This document shows positions 43,836 to 53,003 of a stretch of DNA of 64,000 bases, piece after piece (position 1 is the stretch's first letter; the number at the start of each line of letters is the position of its first letter). The stretch is from positions 1,240,001 to 1,304,000 of the forward strand of contig OY782679.1 of NCBI GenBank assembly GCA_963678055.1. The letters run 5' to 3'. The DNA is from CAXXOK01 sp963678055 (GTDB lineage: Bacteria; Bacillota; Clostridia; Christensenellales; Aristaeellaceae). The translations under genes were made by a program, and so were the position numbers. The notes beneath the pieces were generated by a model. It made no database searches. It saw nothing but the letters and a program-made list of their open reading frames with translations, and was not told the origin of the DNA.

Positions 43836-44120
43836 ATGAAGGTAAAACCCCTGGGTGACCGCGTGGTCATTAAAAACCTTGAAATGGAAGAAACCACCAA
43901 AGGCGGCATACTTTTAACCAGCGCTGCAAAAGAAAAACCGCAGATGGCAGAAGTCATCGCAGTTGGCCCCGGTGGATTGGTGGACGGCAAAGAAGTGAAA
44001 ATGATCGTCCAGCCTGGACAAAAAGTGATCTATTCCAAGTACGCCGGCACCGAAGTCAAGCTGGACGCCGAAGAGATCATCATTGTTCGCCAGAGCGATA
44101 TTCTGGCAACTGTGGAATAA
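43836..44120 (+). CDS. groES: Co-chaperonin GroES
   Basis: A 94-residue protein beginning MKVKPLGDRVVIKN, with the mobile loop region TTKGGILLTSAAKEKPQMA that contacts GroEL and the C-terminal YAGTEVKLDAEEIIIVRQSDILA. Length is normal. ATG follows GGGAGG. It caps the GroEL ring. Confidence 0.98.
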   Translation: MKVKPLGDRVVIKNLEMEETTKGGILLTSAAKEKPQMAEVIAVGPGGLVDGKEVKMIVQPGQKVIYSKYAGTEVKLDAEEIIIVRQSDILATVE

Positions 44121-44149
44121 CGTCATAGAATAGTAGGAGGAACACGAAT

Positions 44150-45796
44150 ATGGCAAAACAATTGAAATACGGTGAAGAGGCACGCCGCGCACTGCAAAAG
44201 GGCGTCGATGCTCTGGCCAATACCGTTAAAATCACCCTCGGCCCCAAAGGCCGCAATGTGGTGCTGGATAAGAAATACGGCGCTCCGCTGATCACCAACG
44301 ACGGTGTAACCATCGCCAAGGAGATCGATCTGGAAGACGCGTTTGAAAACATGGGCGCACAGCTTGTAAAAGAAGTCGCCACCAAAACCAACGATGTTGC
44401 CGGCGACGGCACCACCACTGCCACCCTTTTGGCCCAGGCTATTGTCCGTGAAGGGCTGAAGAACCTGGCCGCGGGTGCAAATCCCATGGTACTCAAGCGC
44501 GGGCTTGAAGGCGCAGTTACCACCGCTGTCAACGCGCTGCGCGAGCTGAGCCAGCCGATTTCCTCCAAGCAGGAAATTACCCAGGTTGCCAGCATTTCCG
44601 CGTCTGATGAAACCATCGGCATGTTGATTTCCGATGCAATGGAAGTTGTCGGCAACGATGGCGTTATCACCGTAGAAGAGTCCAAGACCATGAAGACCGA
44701 GCTGACCACCGTGGAAGGCATGCAGTTTGACCGCGGCTATGCCAGCGCATACATGGTCACCGATCCTGATAAAATGGAAGCTGTGATGGAGAACCCCGCC
44801 ATCCTGATTACCGATAAAAAGATCTCCAACATTCAGGAGATTCTGCCGATTCTTGAGCAGGTTGTGCAGGCCGGTCGTAAAATGCTCATCATTGCCGAGG
44901 ACATCGAAGGCGAAGCCCTGGCAACGCTGGTGCTGAACAAACTGCGCGGTACCTTTAACTGTGTTGCCGTCAAAGCCCCCGGGTTTGGCGATCGCCGCAA
45001 GGAAATGCTCCGCGATATCGCTGTACTGACCGGTGGTCAGGTGATTACCGAAGAACTGGGTCTTTCCCTCAAGGAAGCCACCATGGATATGCTGGGTGAA
45101 GCCCGCCAGGTGAAGGTTGACAAGGAAAGCACCACCATCGTTGAAGGCAGCGGTGAAAAAGCCGAGATCGAAGCACGCGTGAAATCCATCCGCAAGCAGA
45201 TCGACGACACCACCAGCGATTACGACCGTGAAAAACTGCAGGAACGCCTGGCAAAACTGGCCGGCGGCGTAGCAGTGATCGCCGTTGGCGCGGCCACCGA
45301 AGTGGAAATGAAGGAACGCAAGCTCCGCATTGAAGACGCTCTGGCAGCCACCCGCGCAGCGGTGGAAGAAGGCATTGTCCCCGGCGGCGGTATTGCACTG
45401 CTGAACGTGCTGGAAGCTGTTAAAGGCGAGCTCGATAAGTTCGAAGGCGATGCCAGGACCGGTGTGGATATCATCCTGCGCGCACTGGAAGAGCCCCTGC
45501 GCCAGATTTCGATTAACGCCGGTATTGACGGCAGCGTCATCGTAGACAAGATCAAAAACTCCGGCAAAAATGGCTATGGCTTTGATGCGCTGAAAGGCGA
45601 ATATGTGAACATGGTCGAACGCGGCATTATCGACCCGACGAAGGTCACCCGCTCTGCTCTGCAGAACGCGGCCAGCATTGCGTCCATGATTCTGACCACC
45701 GAAAGCCTGGTCACCGATATCCCCGAACCGGAAGCTCCGGCAGCAGCAGCTGGCGGCGGAATGGGCGGTATGGGTGGTATGGGTGGCATGTACTAA
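44150..45796 (+). CDS. groEL: Chaperonin GroEL
   Basis: A 548-residue chaperonin. It shows LGPKGRNVVLD, the nucleotide motif VAGDGTTTATLLAQ, and the C-terminal GGMGGMGGMY tail. Ribosome site AGGAGG lies 7-8 bp before the ATG and the gene is 29 bp after groES. The protein folds substrates in its cavity with GroES and also maintains HrcA activity. Confidence 0.98.
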   Translation: MAKQLKYGEEARRALQKGVDALANTVKITLGPKGRNVVLDKKYGAPLITNDGVTIAKEIDLEDAFENMGAQLVKEVATKTNDVAGDGTTTATLLAQAIVREGLKNLAAGANPMVLKRGLEGAVTTAVNALRELSQPISSKQEITQVASISASDETIGMLISDAMEVVGNDGVITVEESKTMKTELTTVEGMQFDRGYASAYMVTDPDKMEAVMENPAILITDKKISNIQEILPILEQVVQAGRKMLIIAEDIEGEALATLVLNKLRGTFNCVAVKAPGFGDRRKEMLRDIAVLTGGQVITEELGLSLKEATMDMLGEARQVKVDKESTTIVEGSGEKAEIEARVKSIRKQIDDTTSDYDREKLQERLAKLAGGVAVIAVGAATEVEMKERKLRIEDALAATRAAVEEGIVPGGGIALLNVLEAVKGELDKFEGDARTGVDIILRALEEPLRQISINAGIDGSVIVDKIKNSGKNGYGFDALKGEYVNMVERGIIDPTKVTRSALQNAASIASMILTTESLVTDIPEPEAPAAAAGGGMGGMGGMGGMY

Positions 45797-45819
45797 GCCA
45801 AAACTCCATAAACAGAATC

Positions 45820-45852
45820 AAAAGACCGGGATGTATTTCCCGGTCTTTTTTT
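45820..45852 (+). terminator. Rho-independent terminator after groEL
   Basis: AAAAGACCGGG and CCCGGTCTTTT pair around a short loop, with TTTTTTT at the end. Confidence 0.9.
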
Positions 45853-45930
45853 GCGCGTAAAAGGGATAGGCAGTTAGCAGGCAGAATACAACAAACACAA
45901 TCGTAATCAATCGTAAAGGATGCATAAACC

Positions 45931-46914
45931 ATGATCAGCAAGACAAAAAAGAACTTGACGAACTCGGAAGTTAAGGCACTGTGCGCATCGGCAGGATTTA
46001 CAAACGCAGAAAACATTCATGCGCTGGGCGCGGGGGAGTTTAACGCGGTCTACGCGTTTGATGCCGATGGTAAACAGTACGCGTTGAAAGTCTCTCCCAC
46101 GGTGGATACCCCGGTGATGACCTACGAAAAGAACATGATGCATTCGGAACTGTTCTGGTATGCGCAAATTGCTAAGCATACCGATATTTCGGTTCCGGAT
46201 GTTATCTATACTGATATATCACGCAAGCTGCTGCCGTCGGATTTCTTTATCATGCAGCGCATCAGCGGTAAACAGATGAACGAAATGGAGTTTTCGCCGC
46301 AGGAAAGACAGCAGGCCTCCACGCTGATGCCGCAGCTGGCAGCCAAGATGCATCATATTAAAGGCGAAGGGTACGGCTATCCGCAAAATGGGCTGCACGA
46401 TACCTGGACCAAGGCATTTAGCGCCATGACAGAAGCGTTGGTGCAGGATGCTGCGCAGATGGGGCAAGCTTGCGAAAACGGAGAGAAAACCCTTGGCTAT
46501 ATCCGAAAGCATGCAGCGGTGCTGGATCGCGTACCTTGCCGCATGGTGAATTTCGACCTGTGGGAGGCCAACATTCTCTGCAAACGAACGGAAACCGGAC
46601 TTAGGTTTGTGTTGATTGACCCGGAGCGTGGCTTCTGGGGTGATCCTGTGATGGACTTCAACTGTTTGGGCTTTGGTCAATTCCTGCAAGAGAAGCAGGA
46701 GGCCCTGCAAGTGTATAACAGTGCTGCCCCGGAGCCGGTAGTGGCTGACCGTGGCGTAGCCATACGCAATGCATTTGCCCAGGCATACCTTGGCGTAATC
46801 ATGGAAGTGGAGCGGTATTATCGCTATGTTCCGGGTGACGAAGGGTGGACGCGTAACGATCAGGCATGTGCATTTCTGTTTCAAAACGCCTTTGCCTGTC
46901 TGAACGAGATATAA
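45931..46914 (+). CDS. APH-fold small-molecule phosphotransferase, substrate unknown
   Basis: A 327-residue protein kinase-like phosphotransferase. The N-lobe has LGAGEFNAVYAF and the ATP lysine in YALKVS; the catalytic loop reads VNFDLWEANIL and the metal-binding loop LIDPERGFWGDP. In most aminoglycoside phosphotransferase relatives the catalytic loop begins HGD; here His is replaced by Asn-Phe, while Asp and Asn remain. This may be a sugar, choline or homoserine-type kinase, or a resistance-like enzyme; nothing nearby decides. The ribosome site (AAAGGAT) is weak, and it stands alone after groEL. Confidence 0.75.
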   Translation: MISKTKKNLTNSEVKALCASAGFTNAENIHALGAGEFNAVYAFDADGKQYALKVSPTVDTPVMTYEKNMMHSELFWYAQIAKHTDISVPDVIYTDISRKLLPSDFFIMQRISGKQMNEMEFSPQERQQASTLMPQLAAKMHHIKGEGYGYPQNGLHDTWTKAFSAMTEALVQDAAQMGQACENGEKTLGYIRKHAAVLDRVPCRMVNFDLWEANILCKRTETGLRFVLIDPERGFWGDPVMDFNCLGFGQFLQEKQEALQVYNSAAPEPVVADRGVAIRNAFAQAYLGVIMEVERYYRYVPGDEGWTRNDQACAFLFQNAFACLNEI

Positions 46915-46970
46915 ACCTGTCATATCATGGAATATATGGACAAATAGCGGTTAATTATTGCATGTTTTAG

Positions 46971-47000
46971 TTGACAAATTATAAATTAGCCCAGTATACT
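46971..47000 (+). promoter_or_regulatory. Promoter of the TRAP transporter operon
   Basis: TTGACA (46971-46976), 18 bp, TATACT (46995-47000). A leader of roughly 155 nt follows, with a small GCCAG/CTGGC stem-loop at about 47013-47037 but no recognised riboswitch. Confidence 0.7.
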
Positions 47001-47164
47001 ATAAGTGAAGTATGCCAGTCACGTTATGCGAGGCTGGCAATGTAGAAACGTATCTGTTTGCAATGTAGCACGGTAGGATAGTAGGGCAAAGACGAACTGA
47101 GAGCACTTCTCTTTTGCACGTCATTGGCAGGCTATCTGCGACGGACAAAAAGGAGTGTATTTTT

Positions 47165-48226
47165 GTGTTTAAAAACCCCACGAAGTCCCTATCCGGGTTC
47201 CTCGCGTTGATTCTTCTCTGTAGCTTGGTTCTTGCATCGCTTACACCGGCGGCGCTCGGTGATTCAAACAAAACCTATCAGTTCAACCTGGCTCATTTCT
47301 TCCCGGGTACACATCCGGCGGAGACGGTATTCATTCAAGGCTGGATTCAGGCTATTGATGAAGCAACCGACGGGCAGGTCAAAATTACGAGCTATCCCGG
47401 ACAAACGCTGCTCAAAGCGGCCGATGTGTATAACGGCGTGGTTCAGGGCATCGCAGATATCGGGCTTTCATGCTTTTCGTATACAAGAGGCCGTTTCCCG
47501 GTCTTGGAAGCTTTTGAACTGCCGGGGATTACCTACTTGAACTCCAAATCTGCCAGCATGGTTGCGTGGGAAGGCATTCAAACGCTGAATCCGCCTGAAG
47601 TGCAGGATACCCACCTAATGATGGTTATCGCCACCGGCCCCGGAGACCTGTTTACCAAAACCCCGGTTCGGTCGCTGGATGATCTGAAGGGAATGGAAAT
47701 CAGGGCTACGGGGCTTAGCGCGACAACCATTTCGCTGCTGGGCGGAACCCCGGTTGCCATGGCGCAGGCGGAAACCTATGAATCGCTTCAAAAAGGCGTT
47801 GTCAAAGGCAACCTGTCTCCCGATGAAGTGCTCAAGGGCTGGAAGCATGCGGAAGTTACGGATTATATCACGGTAACACCGTTCCTATATAATACTTTGT
47901 TCTTTGTGACGTTCAACAAAGATAAGTGGAACGCTATGCCGGAAGAACTCAGAGAAAAGGTGACGGCCGCAACGGAAAAATTCCATGAAGAAGTCGGCAT
48001 TGGTCTTTGGGATGCACAAAATGCACCGGCCATGGACTATGCTGTCAATGAAATGAACATGGAAGTTATCACGCTGTCCGATGAAGAAGCCGCGATTTGG
48101 ATTGAAAAAGTGAAACCCATTCAGGATGAGTATACAAAGAGTGTCGCGGACTTAACGGATCGCGATGTCATTACACTGGTTGAAGAGCTGGCCCAGAAAT
48201 ACAATCAAATGTATCCCAACGACTGA
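47165..48226 (+). CDS. dctP: TRAP transporter solute-binding protein, DctP family
   Basis: A 353-residue exported binding protein; GTG 47165 lies 9 bp after AAGGAG. The N-terminal 32 residues form a signal peptide (FLALILLCSLVLASLTPAALG). The mature part shows FNLAHFFPGTHPAE, DIRAT-type binding (KGMEIRATGLSA, with the carboxylate-binding Arg) and LGGTPVAMAQAETYESLQKG, typical for DctP/TAXI-type P subunits of the C4-dicarboxylate TRAP class. The ligand is probably an organic acid. It is the first of three genes dctP-dctQ-dctM. Confidence 0.9.
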   Translation: MFKNPTKSLSGFLALILLCSLVLASLTPAALGDSNKTYQFNLAHFFPGTHPAETVFIQGWIQAIDEATDGQVKITSYPGQTLLKAADVYNGVVQGIADIGLSCFSYTRGRFPVLEAFELPGITYLNSKSASMVAWEGIQTLNPPEVQDTHLMMVIATGPGDLFTKTPVRSLDDLKGMEIRATGLSATTISLLGGTPVAMAQAETYESLQKGVVKGNLSPDEVLKGWKHAEVTDYITVTPFLYNTLFFVTFNKDKWNAMPEELREKVTAATEKFHEEVGIGLWDAQNAPAMDYAVNEMNMEVITLSDEEAAIWIEKVKPIQDEYTKSVADLTDRDVITLVEELAQKYNQMYPND

Positions 48227-48308
48227 GCAAGGGAACTTGATTTCGGGCAGGCTTGCTTGTATAGCATTGTCTGTTGTTTAAACAGAATCACAAACCACTG
48301 CGCATTCC

Positions 48309-48347
48309 GCTTTGCCTTTATTCACACTCTGTGAGTAAAGGCAAAGC
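48309..48347 (+). terminator. Intercistronic stem-loop between dctP and dctQ
   Basis: GCTTTGCCTTTA and TAAAGGCAAAGC pair, with an inner CACA/TGTG helix, 82 bp after dctP and without T-run. As with livJ-livH, it probably sets higher levels of the binding protein than of the membrane subunits. Confidence 0.65.
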
Positions 48348-48399
48348 GTTGCCAGAACATGTTGCGACCATACAATAAAGGATATTTGCGGAGGGAACA

Positions 48400-48897
48400 A
48401 TGTACGACCGCGTCAATCATTTGATTAAAAAGGCCTCAAGAGTGCTTGCGGAAATTGCCGGATGGCTTTTATTCGCCTGTATGGCCATCGTTACGCTCAA
48501 TGTAATATTGCGCAAGGTATTTGGCAGCCCGCTGCTGGGCACGTATGAGTGGGTTGGTATACTCACAGCTGTTGTAATCAGCTTCGGCCTTGCCTATTGC
48601 GCCGTTGTGGGGGGGCACATTGCCATTGATTTTATCGTCAACAAAATGAAACCCGGCCTGCAAAGGATGATAGCAATCATTTGCGGCGGAATTTCATGCC
48701 TGGTGATGGGTGGCGTTACCGTTAGCATTTTCCAGTATGCAAACAAGCTGGCATTGGCTGGCGAAGTCTCGCCGACGACCAAAATCCCATTCTATCTCTT
48801 TGTCTATGTAGCCGGGGTTGGGTTTGCGTTTTTGTTGGCTGTGCTCCTTTTGGATATTTATAAAACCGTTCGGAGGAAAAATCAAAATGAGTCCTGA
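48400..48897 (+). CDS. dctQ: TRAP transporter small membrane subunit DctQ
   Basis: A 165-residue protein with four hydrophobic helices, the normal architecture of the small TRAP subunit; GTYEWVGILTAVVISFGLAY and GGHIAIDFIV are typical. ATG follows GGAGG. It overlaps dctM by 11 bp. Confidence 0.92.
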   Translation: MYDRVNHLIKKASRVLAEIAGWLLFACMAIVTLNVILRKVFGSPLLGTYEWVGILTAVVISFGLAYCAVVGGHIAIDFIVNKMKPGLQRMIAIICGGISCLVMGGVTVSIFQYANKLALAGEVSPTTKIPFYLFVYVAGVGFAFLLAVLLLDIYKTVRRKNQNES

Positions 48898-50191
48898 ATT
48901 GGTTGGTCTGTTCGGTATTCTATTATTGCTCGTCTTGATTGCACTGAAAGTGCCGATTTCGTTTGCCATGCTCATATCGGGCTTTCTGGGATTTGGCACG
49001 ATTATTTCTTTCCCTGCCGCTATTAGTTTACTGCCGACAGAGATATATAGTACGTTTTCGTCCTACTCATTAAGCGTTATCCCCATGTTTATCTGGATGG
49101 GGTTTATTGCATACTATTCCGGCATTGGTGCGGGGCTGTTTCGCTTTGCTCACAAAATGGTGGGGCACAAACCGGGTGGGCTTGCGATGGCTACACAGGC
49201 TGCCTGCGCACTCTTTGGTGCCATTTGCGGATCGAACACCGCAACAGCCGCAACCATGGGCGCGATCGCGCTTCCCGAAATGCGCAAGTACGGATATGAT
49301 GATTCGCTGTCTTCGGCAAGCATTGCCGCAGGAGGCGCGTTAGGCGTTATTATACCGCCCAGCGTAATCTTCATTGTGTATGGGATTGCGACTCAGCAAT
49401 CAATCGGCAAGCTTTTCATTGCAGGGATTATCCCCGGCATTTTACTGATGTTGTTTTATATGCTGGCCATTTATATCGTTGTTAAGCGCACACCATCGGT
49501 TGGTCCCGTCAGCGTAAAGGCTGGATGGAAGGAAAGAGTACAGTCTTTGGGTGGCGGCCTGTTTGAAGTCATATTCATCTTCCTGTTTTCACTCGGCGGG
49601 CTGTTTGCCGGATGGTTTACGCCTACGGAAGCGGGCGCGATTGGCACAGCCTGTATACTGCTTGTTACCGTGCTTAGAAAACACATGAACCTGGCCAAGC
49701 TTAGAAAGTCATTGATCGATGCTGTGCGTACAACCGCCATGATTATGCTGATGGTTGCAGGAGCAATGGTGTTTGGCCGGTTTATTGCGGTAAGCCGTTT
49801 GCCGATCTTTTTAGCGCAATGGGCTGCCGGGCTGCCGCTGCCGTCCTTTGCCATCATCGGCGTGATTCTGGTTGTGTATTTAATTCTCGGTTGTTTTATT
49901 GATGCTTTGGCCTTGATACTGCTGACGATTCCCATCTTTTATCCGGTTGCCGTGACCACGCTAGGCTATGATCCGATTTGGTTTGGCGTTATCATCGTTC
50001 TCGTGGTTGCCATGGGCGTAATTACACCGCCCGTTGGGATGAACGTATTTATTGTCAAAGGTGTTGCCGGCGATATACCGACAGAGACGATTTTCAAAGG
50101 GGTTTGGCCGTTTGTGATGGCACTTGTGGCCTGTATTGCACTGCTGATCGCCTTTCCGCAAATCGTAACGTTCTTGCCAAATCTGCTGTAG
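48887..50191 (+). CDS. dctM: TRAP transporter large permease DctM
   Basis: A 434-residue protein with about twelve hydrophobic segments, the sodium-coupled transport subunit. Characteristic are CALFGAICGSNTATAATMGAIALPEM, GALGVIIPPSVIFIVYG, FTPTEAGAIG and ITPPVGMNVFIVKG (listed in parts). ATG 48887 has CGGAGG upstream; a longer frame from 48818 lies inside dctQ. Confidence 0.94.
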   Translation: MSPELVGLFGILLLLVLIALKVPISFAMLISGFLGFGTIISFPAAISLLPTEIYSTFSSYSLSVIPMFIWMGFIAYYSGIGAGLFRFAHKMVGHKPGGLAMATQAACALFGAICGSNTATAATMGAIALPEMRKYGYDDSLSSASIAAGGALGVIIPPSVIFIVYGIATQQSIGKLFIAGIIPGILLMLFYMLAIYIVVKRTPSVGPVSVKAGWKERVQSLGGGLFEVIFIFLFSLGGLFAGWFTPTEAGAIGTACILLVTVLRKHMNLAKLRKSLIDAVRTTAMIMLMVAGAMVFGRFIAVSRLPIFLAQWAAGLPLPSFAIIGVILVVYLILGCFIDALALILLTIPIFYPVAVTTLGYDPIWFGVIIVLVVAMGVITPPVGMNVFIVKGVAGDIPTETIFKGVWPFVMALVACIALLIAFPQIVTFLPNLL

Positions 50192-50229
50192 CATTGCATC
50201 GTGCAGGGGATGATAGCATTTCCTACAAA

Positions 50230-50260
50230 ATAACACCCCTTGCAGTGCAAGGGGTGTTAT
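50230..50260. terminator. Bidirectional terminator between dctM and the pyridoxal kinase gene
   Basis: Perfect 15-bp arms around a single central base, located between convergent genes (39 bp after dctM, 10 bp from the kinase stop). T-runs are short on both sides. Confidence 0.7.
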
Positions 50261-50270
50261 GCGCTCATTG

Positions 50271-51113
50271 TTATGGTTGCAGCAGCTTGAGTAGCGTAGG
50301 CAGTACACGCTCAAACTGTACGCCGTAGCGCAGGGGCTCGCCGTCTGCCAGCGTTAAGCTGATGGCTTCGTGCGTGCAATCCAGAGCCGTTTGGGCAGCT
50401 TGCTGCAGTGGCTGACCGCTTAACACACAGGCAATCAGGAAGCTTGCGAATGCGTCACCCGTGCCAAAGAATACACCATCAAACTTGGGCCTGTAAAACA
50501 GGTGAAATGCCTGATTTGCTTTCTGGTATACGGCGATTCCCGTCTGCCCGGCGCAGATACGTATATCTGTAATCACAACGCTTTCCGGGCCTAGTGCGGC
50601 AAGCTCTGCTGCCAGTTGCTGGACATAGGTCTCATCATACCCGTGCTCCAGATAGGGCTTATCCAGCAGGAAAGAAGCTTCGGTGAAGTTAGGGACGATG
50701 GTGCGTGCGCGGGAGCAGAGCGTTCGCATTTGCGCGGGCATATCTTTGCCCATGTGCGAATACAGCTTTCCGTGATCGGCAAACGCGGGGTCTACAAAGA
50801 TATGCGTTTGATCGTCGCAGAGCTTGTCAATGGTATTAGAAACCAGCGCCACCTGCTGGGCGGAGGCCAGATAGCCGGAGTAAAACGCATCAAAATGCAG
50901 ACCCAATGTGGCCAGGTGGGCTGTGATAGGCGCAAGTTGATCGGATAAATCCAGGTGCGTGTATCCTGTAAATTCGCCCGTATGCGTGGACAGCAGCGCA
51001 GTGGGGATGACCGAGGTATTGATGCCCGTCGCCGATAAAATCGGCAGGGCGACTGTGAGTGAGCAGCGGCCCACGCAGGAAATATCGTGGATGGCTAAGG
51101 CGCGTAATTGCAT
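50271..51113 (-). CDS. Pyridoxal/pyridoxamine kinase
   Basis: A 280-residue ribokinase-fold enzyme making pyridoxal 5'-phosphate by salvage. The start (AIHDISCVGRCSLTVALPIL) and the anion-hole motif FFGTGDAFASFL with catalytic Asp are typical for clostridial pyridoxamine kinases. ATG follows GAGGAA-type sequence and lies one base past the ispE stop, so the two minus-strand genes form an operon. Confidence 0.9.
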   Translation of the reverse strand: MQLRALAIHDISCVGRCSLTVALPILSATGINTSVIPTALLSTHTGEFTGYTHLDLSDQLAPITAHLATLGLHFDAFYSGYLASAQQVALVSNTIDKLCDDQTHIFVDPAFADHGKLYSHMGKDMPAQMRTLCSRARTIVPNFTEASFLLDKPYLEHGYDETYVQQLAAELAALGPESVVITDIRICAGQTGIAVYQKANQAFHLFYRPKFDGVFFGTGDAFASFLIACVLSGQPLQQAAQTALDCTHEAISLTLADGEPLRYGVQFERVLPTLLKLLQP

Positions 51114-51114
51114 A

Positions 51115-51978
51115 CTATTCCTCCGTGATGCTTGTAGAGTCTGTGTGGCAAGCCCGGCACCTTTTCCAGCGCTTTTTCAAGGTTCTTTGTGCGGAAAGGG
51201 CACTTGATTCGTCCGTGAAGGCACCAAAGACGGCCGATCCACTGCCGGACATTGCCGCATAGGCGGCACCGCAGGCATATAAGGCCGCAATGCCCTCGCT
51301 GATTTGTGGTTTCTGTGGTTCCAATGCTTGCTGTAGTACGTTGCCCGATGCATTGGAAAACGCGATAAAATCCGAGGCAAGCAGAGCGTGCTGCGCTGAA
51401 ACTGTATCGGGATGCGTAACTTTTACAAGTGTATCAAACAGGGTAAAAACATCCTTGGTCGGCTGCGGACCGCACGGCTGCAGGATAACAAGCGGAATCT
51501 CCGGCAAAGGCGGCAAGGTGGTAATTTCCTCGCCAAAACCGCCGATGCGTGCAAACCCGCCCGTTAAAAAGAAGGGAACATCCGCACCAAGCGACTGTGC
51601 CAGCGCATGCAATGTGTCTTGCGAAAGGGCCAGTTTCCACAGCTTATTTAGACCGACCAGTGTAGCCGCGGCATCGGCACTGCCGCCGCCAAGCCCTGCG
51701 CCGTGGGGAATTCGCTTGTGTAAAACAATCTCTGCGCCGCCTGCGAAACCGGCAGCCTCCTGCAAGGCACTGGCGGCACGCAGCACAAGATTATCTTCAA
51801 CCGACAGGCCGCCGCTGCCCTCAATACGGAGCGTAAGGCTTTCCTGCGGGAAAAAGGTTAAAGTATCGGCAAGGCTTATGTTGCTCATCAGCATATCCAT
51901 CCGGTGGTAACCGTTTGGCAGTTGCCCCAGAATATCCAGCGACCAGTTGATCTTGGCCCGGGCGGTAAGCTTGAGCAT
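51115..51978 (-). CDS. ispE: 4-diphosphocytidyl-2-C-methyl-D-erythritol kinase IspE
   Basis: A 287-residue GHMP kinase of the non-mevalonate isoprenoid pathway. N-terminal ARAKINWSLDILGQLPNGYH and the phosphate loop PHGAGLGGGSADAAATL are diagnostic; MSGSGSAVFG is motif 3. ATG 51978 has AGGGG upstream; ATG 51996 has no ribosome site. It is first in an operon with the pyridoxal kinase and diverges from the DUF1934 gene. Confidence 0.95.
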   Translation of the reverse strand: MLKLTARAKINWSLDILGQLPNGYHRMDMLMSNISLADTLTFFPQESLTLRIEGSGGLSVEDNLVLRAASALQEAAGFAGGAEIVLHKRIPHGAGLGGGSADAAATLVGLNKLWKLALSQDTLHALAQSLGADVPFFLTGGFARIGGFGEEITTLPPLPEIPLVILQPCGPQPTKDVFTLFDTLVKVTHPDTVSAQHALLASDFIAFSNASGNVLQQALEPQKPQISEGIAALYACGAAYAAMSGSGSAVFGAFTDESSALSAQRTLKKRWKRCRACHTDSTSITEE

Positions 51979-52039
51979 TGCGCGCAGCCCCTTCATGTGC
52001 TATATTGAACTTATTATAACAGGTTTTTGGAGGATGGCA

Positions 52040-52483
52040 ATGAACGCGTCCAAAGGAGTCCCGATTCTCATTTCGCTGGATGCACGGTTTACCGCCGAAG
52101 GACAGGCGGAAGATTCCATGCGCCTGATCACAACCGGCGAACTGGAAAAAAACGCGGACGGCTATGTCATCCGGTACGAAGAAAGCATCGACGAAGATGC
52201 GCCACCGCATCAGGTAGAGATCGCTATGAAAAACGATGTGATCTCCATGAACCGCAAAGGTACCATTGAAGCCGATATGGTTTTTGAAAAGGGCAAACGC
52301 TTTGAAAGCCGCTATCGCACCCCGTACGGTGCCATGGATATGGCTGTGTTTTGTACCAAAGCGGCCTATACTGTCGACCGCGACGGCGGGGAGATTGCCT
52401 TGCAGTATCAGCTGGATCTTGGTAACCAGTTTGCGGCGATGCACAATATGAACTACCACTTCATGCGCAAGAAGAGCACATGA
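52040..52483 (+). CDS. DUF1934 (calycin-like) protein
   Basis: A 147-residue soluble protein. GVPILISLDARFTAEGQAEDSMRLITTGEL and RYRTPYGAMDM fit the DUF1934 beta-barrel family found across Firmicutes, of unknown function (shown in parts). ATG 52040 follows TTGGAGG at 6 bp. Its stop overlaps the next start as ATGA, so the two neighbours are probably made together. Confidence 0.82.
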   Translation: MNASKGVPILISLDARFTAEGQAEDSMRLITTGELEKNADGYVIRYEESIDEDAPPHQVEIAMKNDVISMNRKGTIEADMVFEKGKRFESRYRTPYGAMDMAVFCTKAAYTVDRDGGEIALQYQLDLGNQFAAMHNMNYHFMRKKST

Positions 52484-52992
52484 GTACGCCACTGCCGGCA
52501 GAGGAGATCCGTACCCTACTGGGCGAACGCGGATTTTTACGCCTGTACGGGCAGGATACACACCTATTTGTCAGTGATATACCTCGCAGAGTGTCCCGGG
52601 ATGCGCTTATCGGCATCCGGCAGGCATTATTGCAACACGGTTTTACCGCCACGGCTGATCCCAGCGACCTGCTTTTGATTGACATACAGCCGGAGCGCTG
52701 GAAAACCCTATTGAGTACATTCACGCCGCAGCAACCGGTGGTGTTTCCCCGGGATGAAGCGCTGCACGGCGTATACGCGCTGCTTAGGCTATTGCACTTG
52801 CATCCGGCTGGGTTTGAACACCAGCCGCTGCCCTTGCTTCGCAGCGTATTGAAGCGTTATACCGACAGAGATGAATTAATCAGGCTTGTTCCAAAGCTGC
52901 AGGCACACTGTGCGCAGCGCTTGCGCCAGGGTAAACCCTTACCCTCGGCCCTTGAGAATGTTTTTCATGTTTGGATTGATAAGCAGCTATAG
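52480..52992 (+). CDS. Unrecognised 170-residue protein coupled to DUF1934
   Basis: A cytoplasmic protein of mixed helix and strand, without membrane segments or metal motifs that I can see. Landmarks are EEIRTLLGERGFLRLYGQDTHLFVSDIPRR, rich in Leu and Arg, and a C-terminal HCAQRLRQGKPLPSALENV (parts shown). It starts inside the DUF1934 stop (ATGA) and is followed after 11 bp by a metallo-beta-lactamase-fold gene. I recognise no family; context suggests a housekeeping accessory role. Confidence 0.75.
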   Translation: MSTPLPAEEIRTLLGERGFLRLYGQDTHLFVSDIPRRVSRDALIGIRQALLQHGFTATADPSDLLLIDIQPERWKTLLSTFTPQQPVVFPRDEALHGVYALLRLLHLHPAGFEHQPLPLLRSVLKRYTDRDELIRLVPKLQAHCAQRLRQGKPLPSALENVFHVWIDKQL

Positions 52993-53003
52993 GAGGTACG
53001 GTT

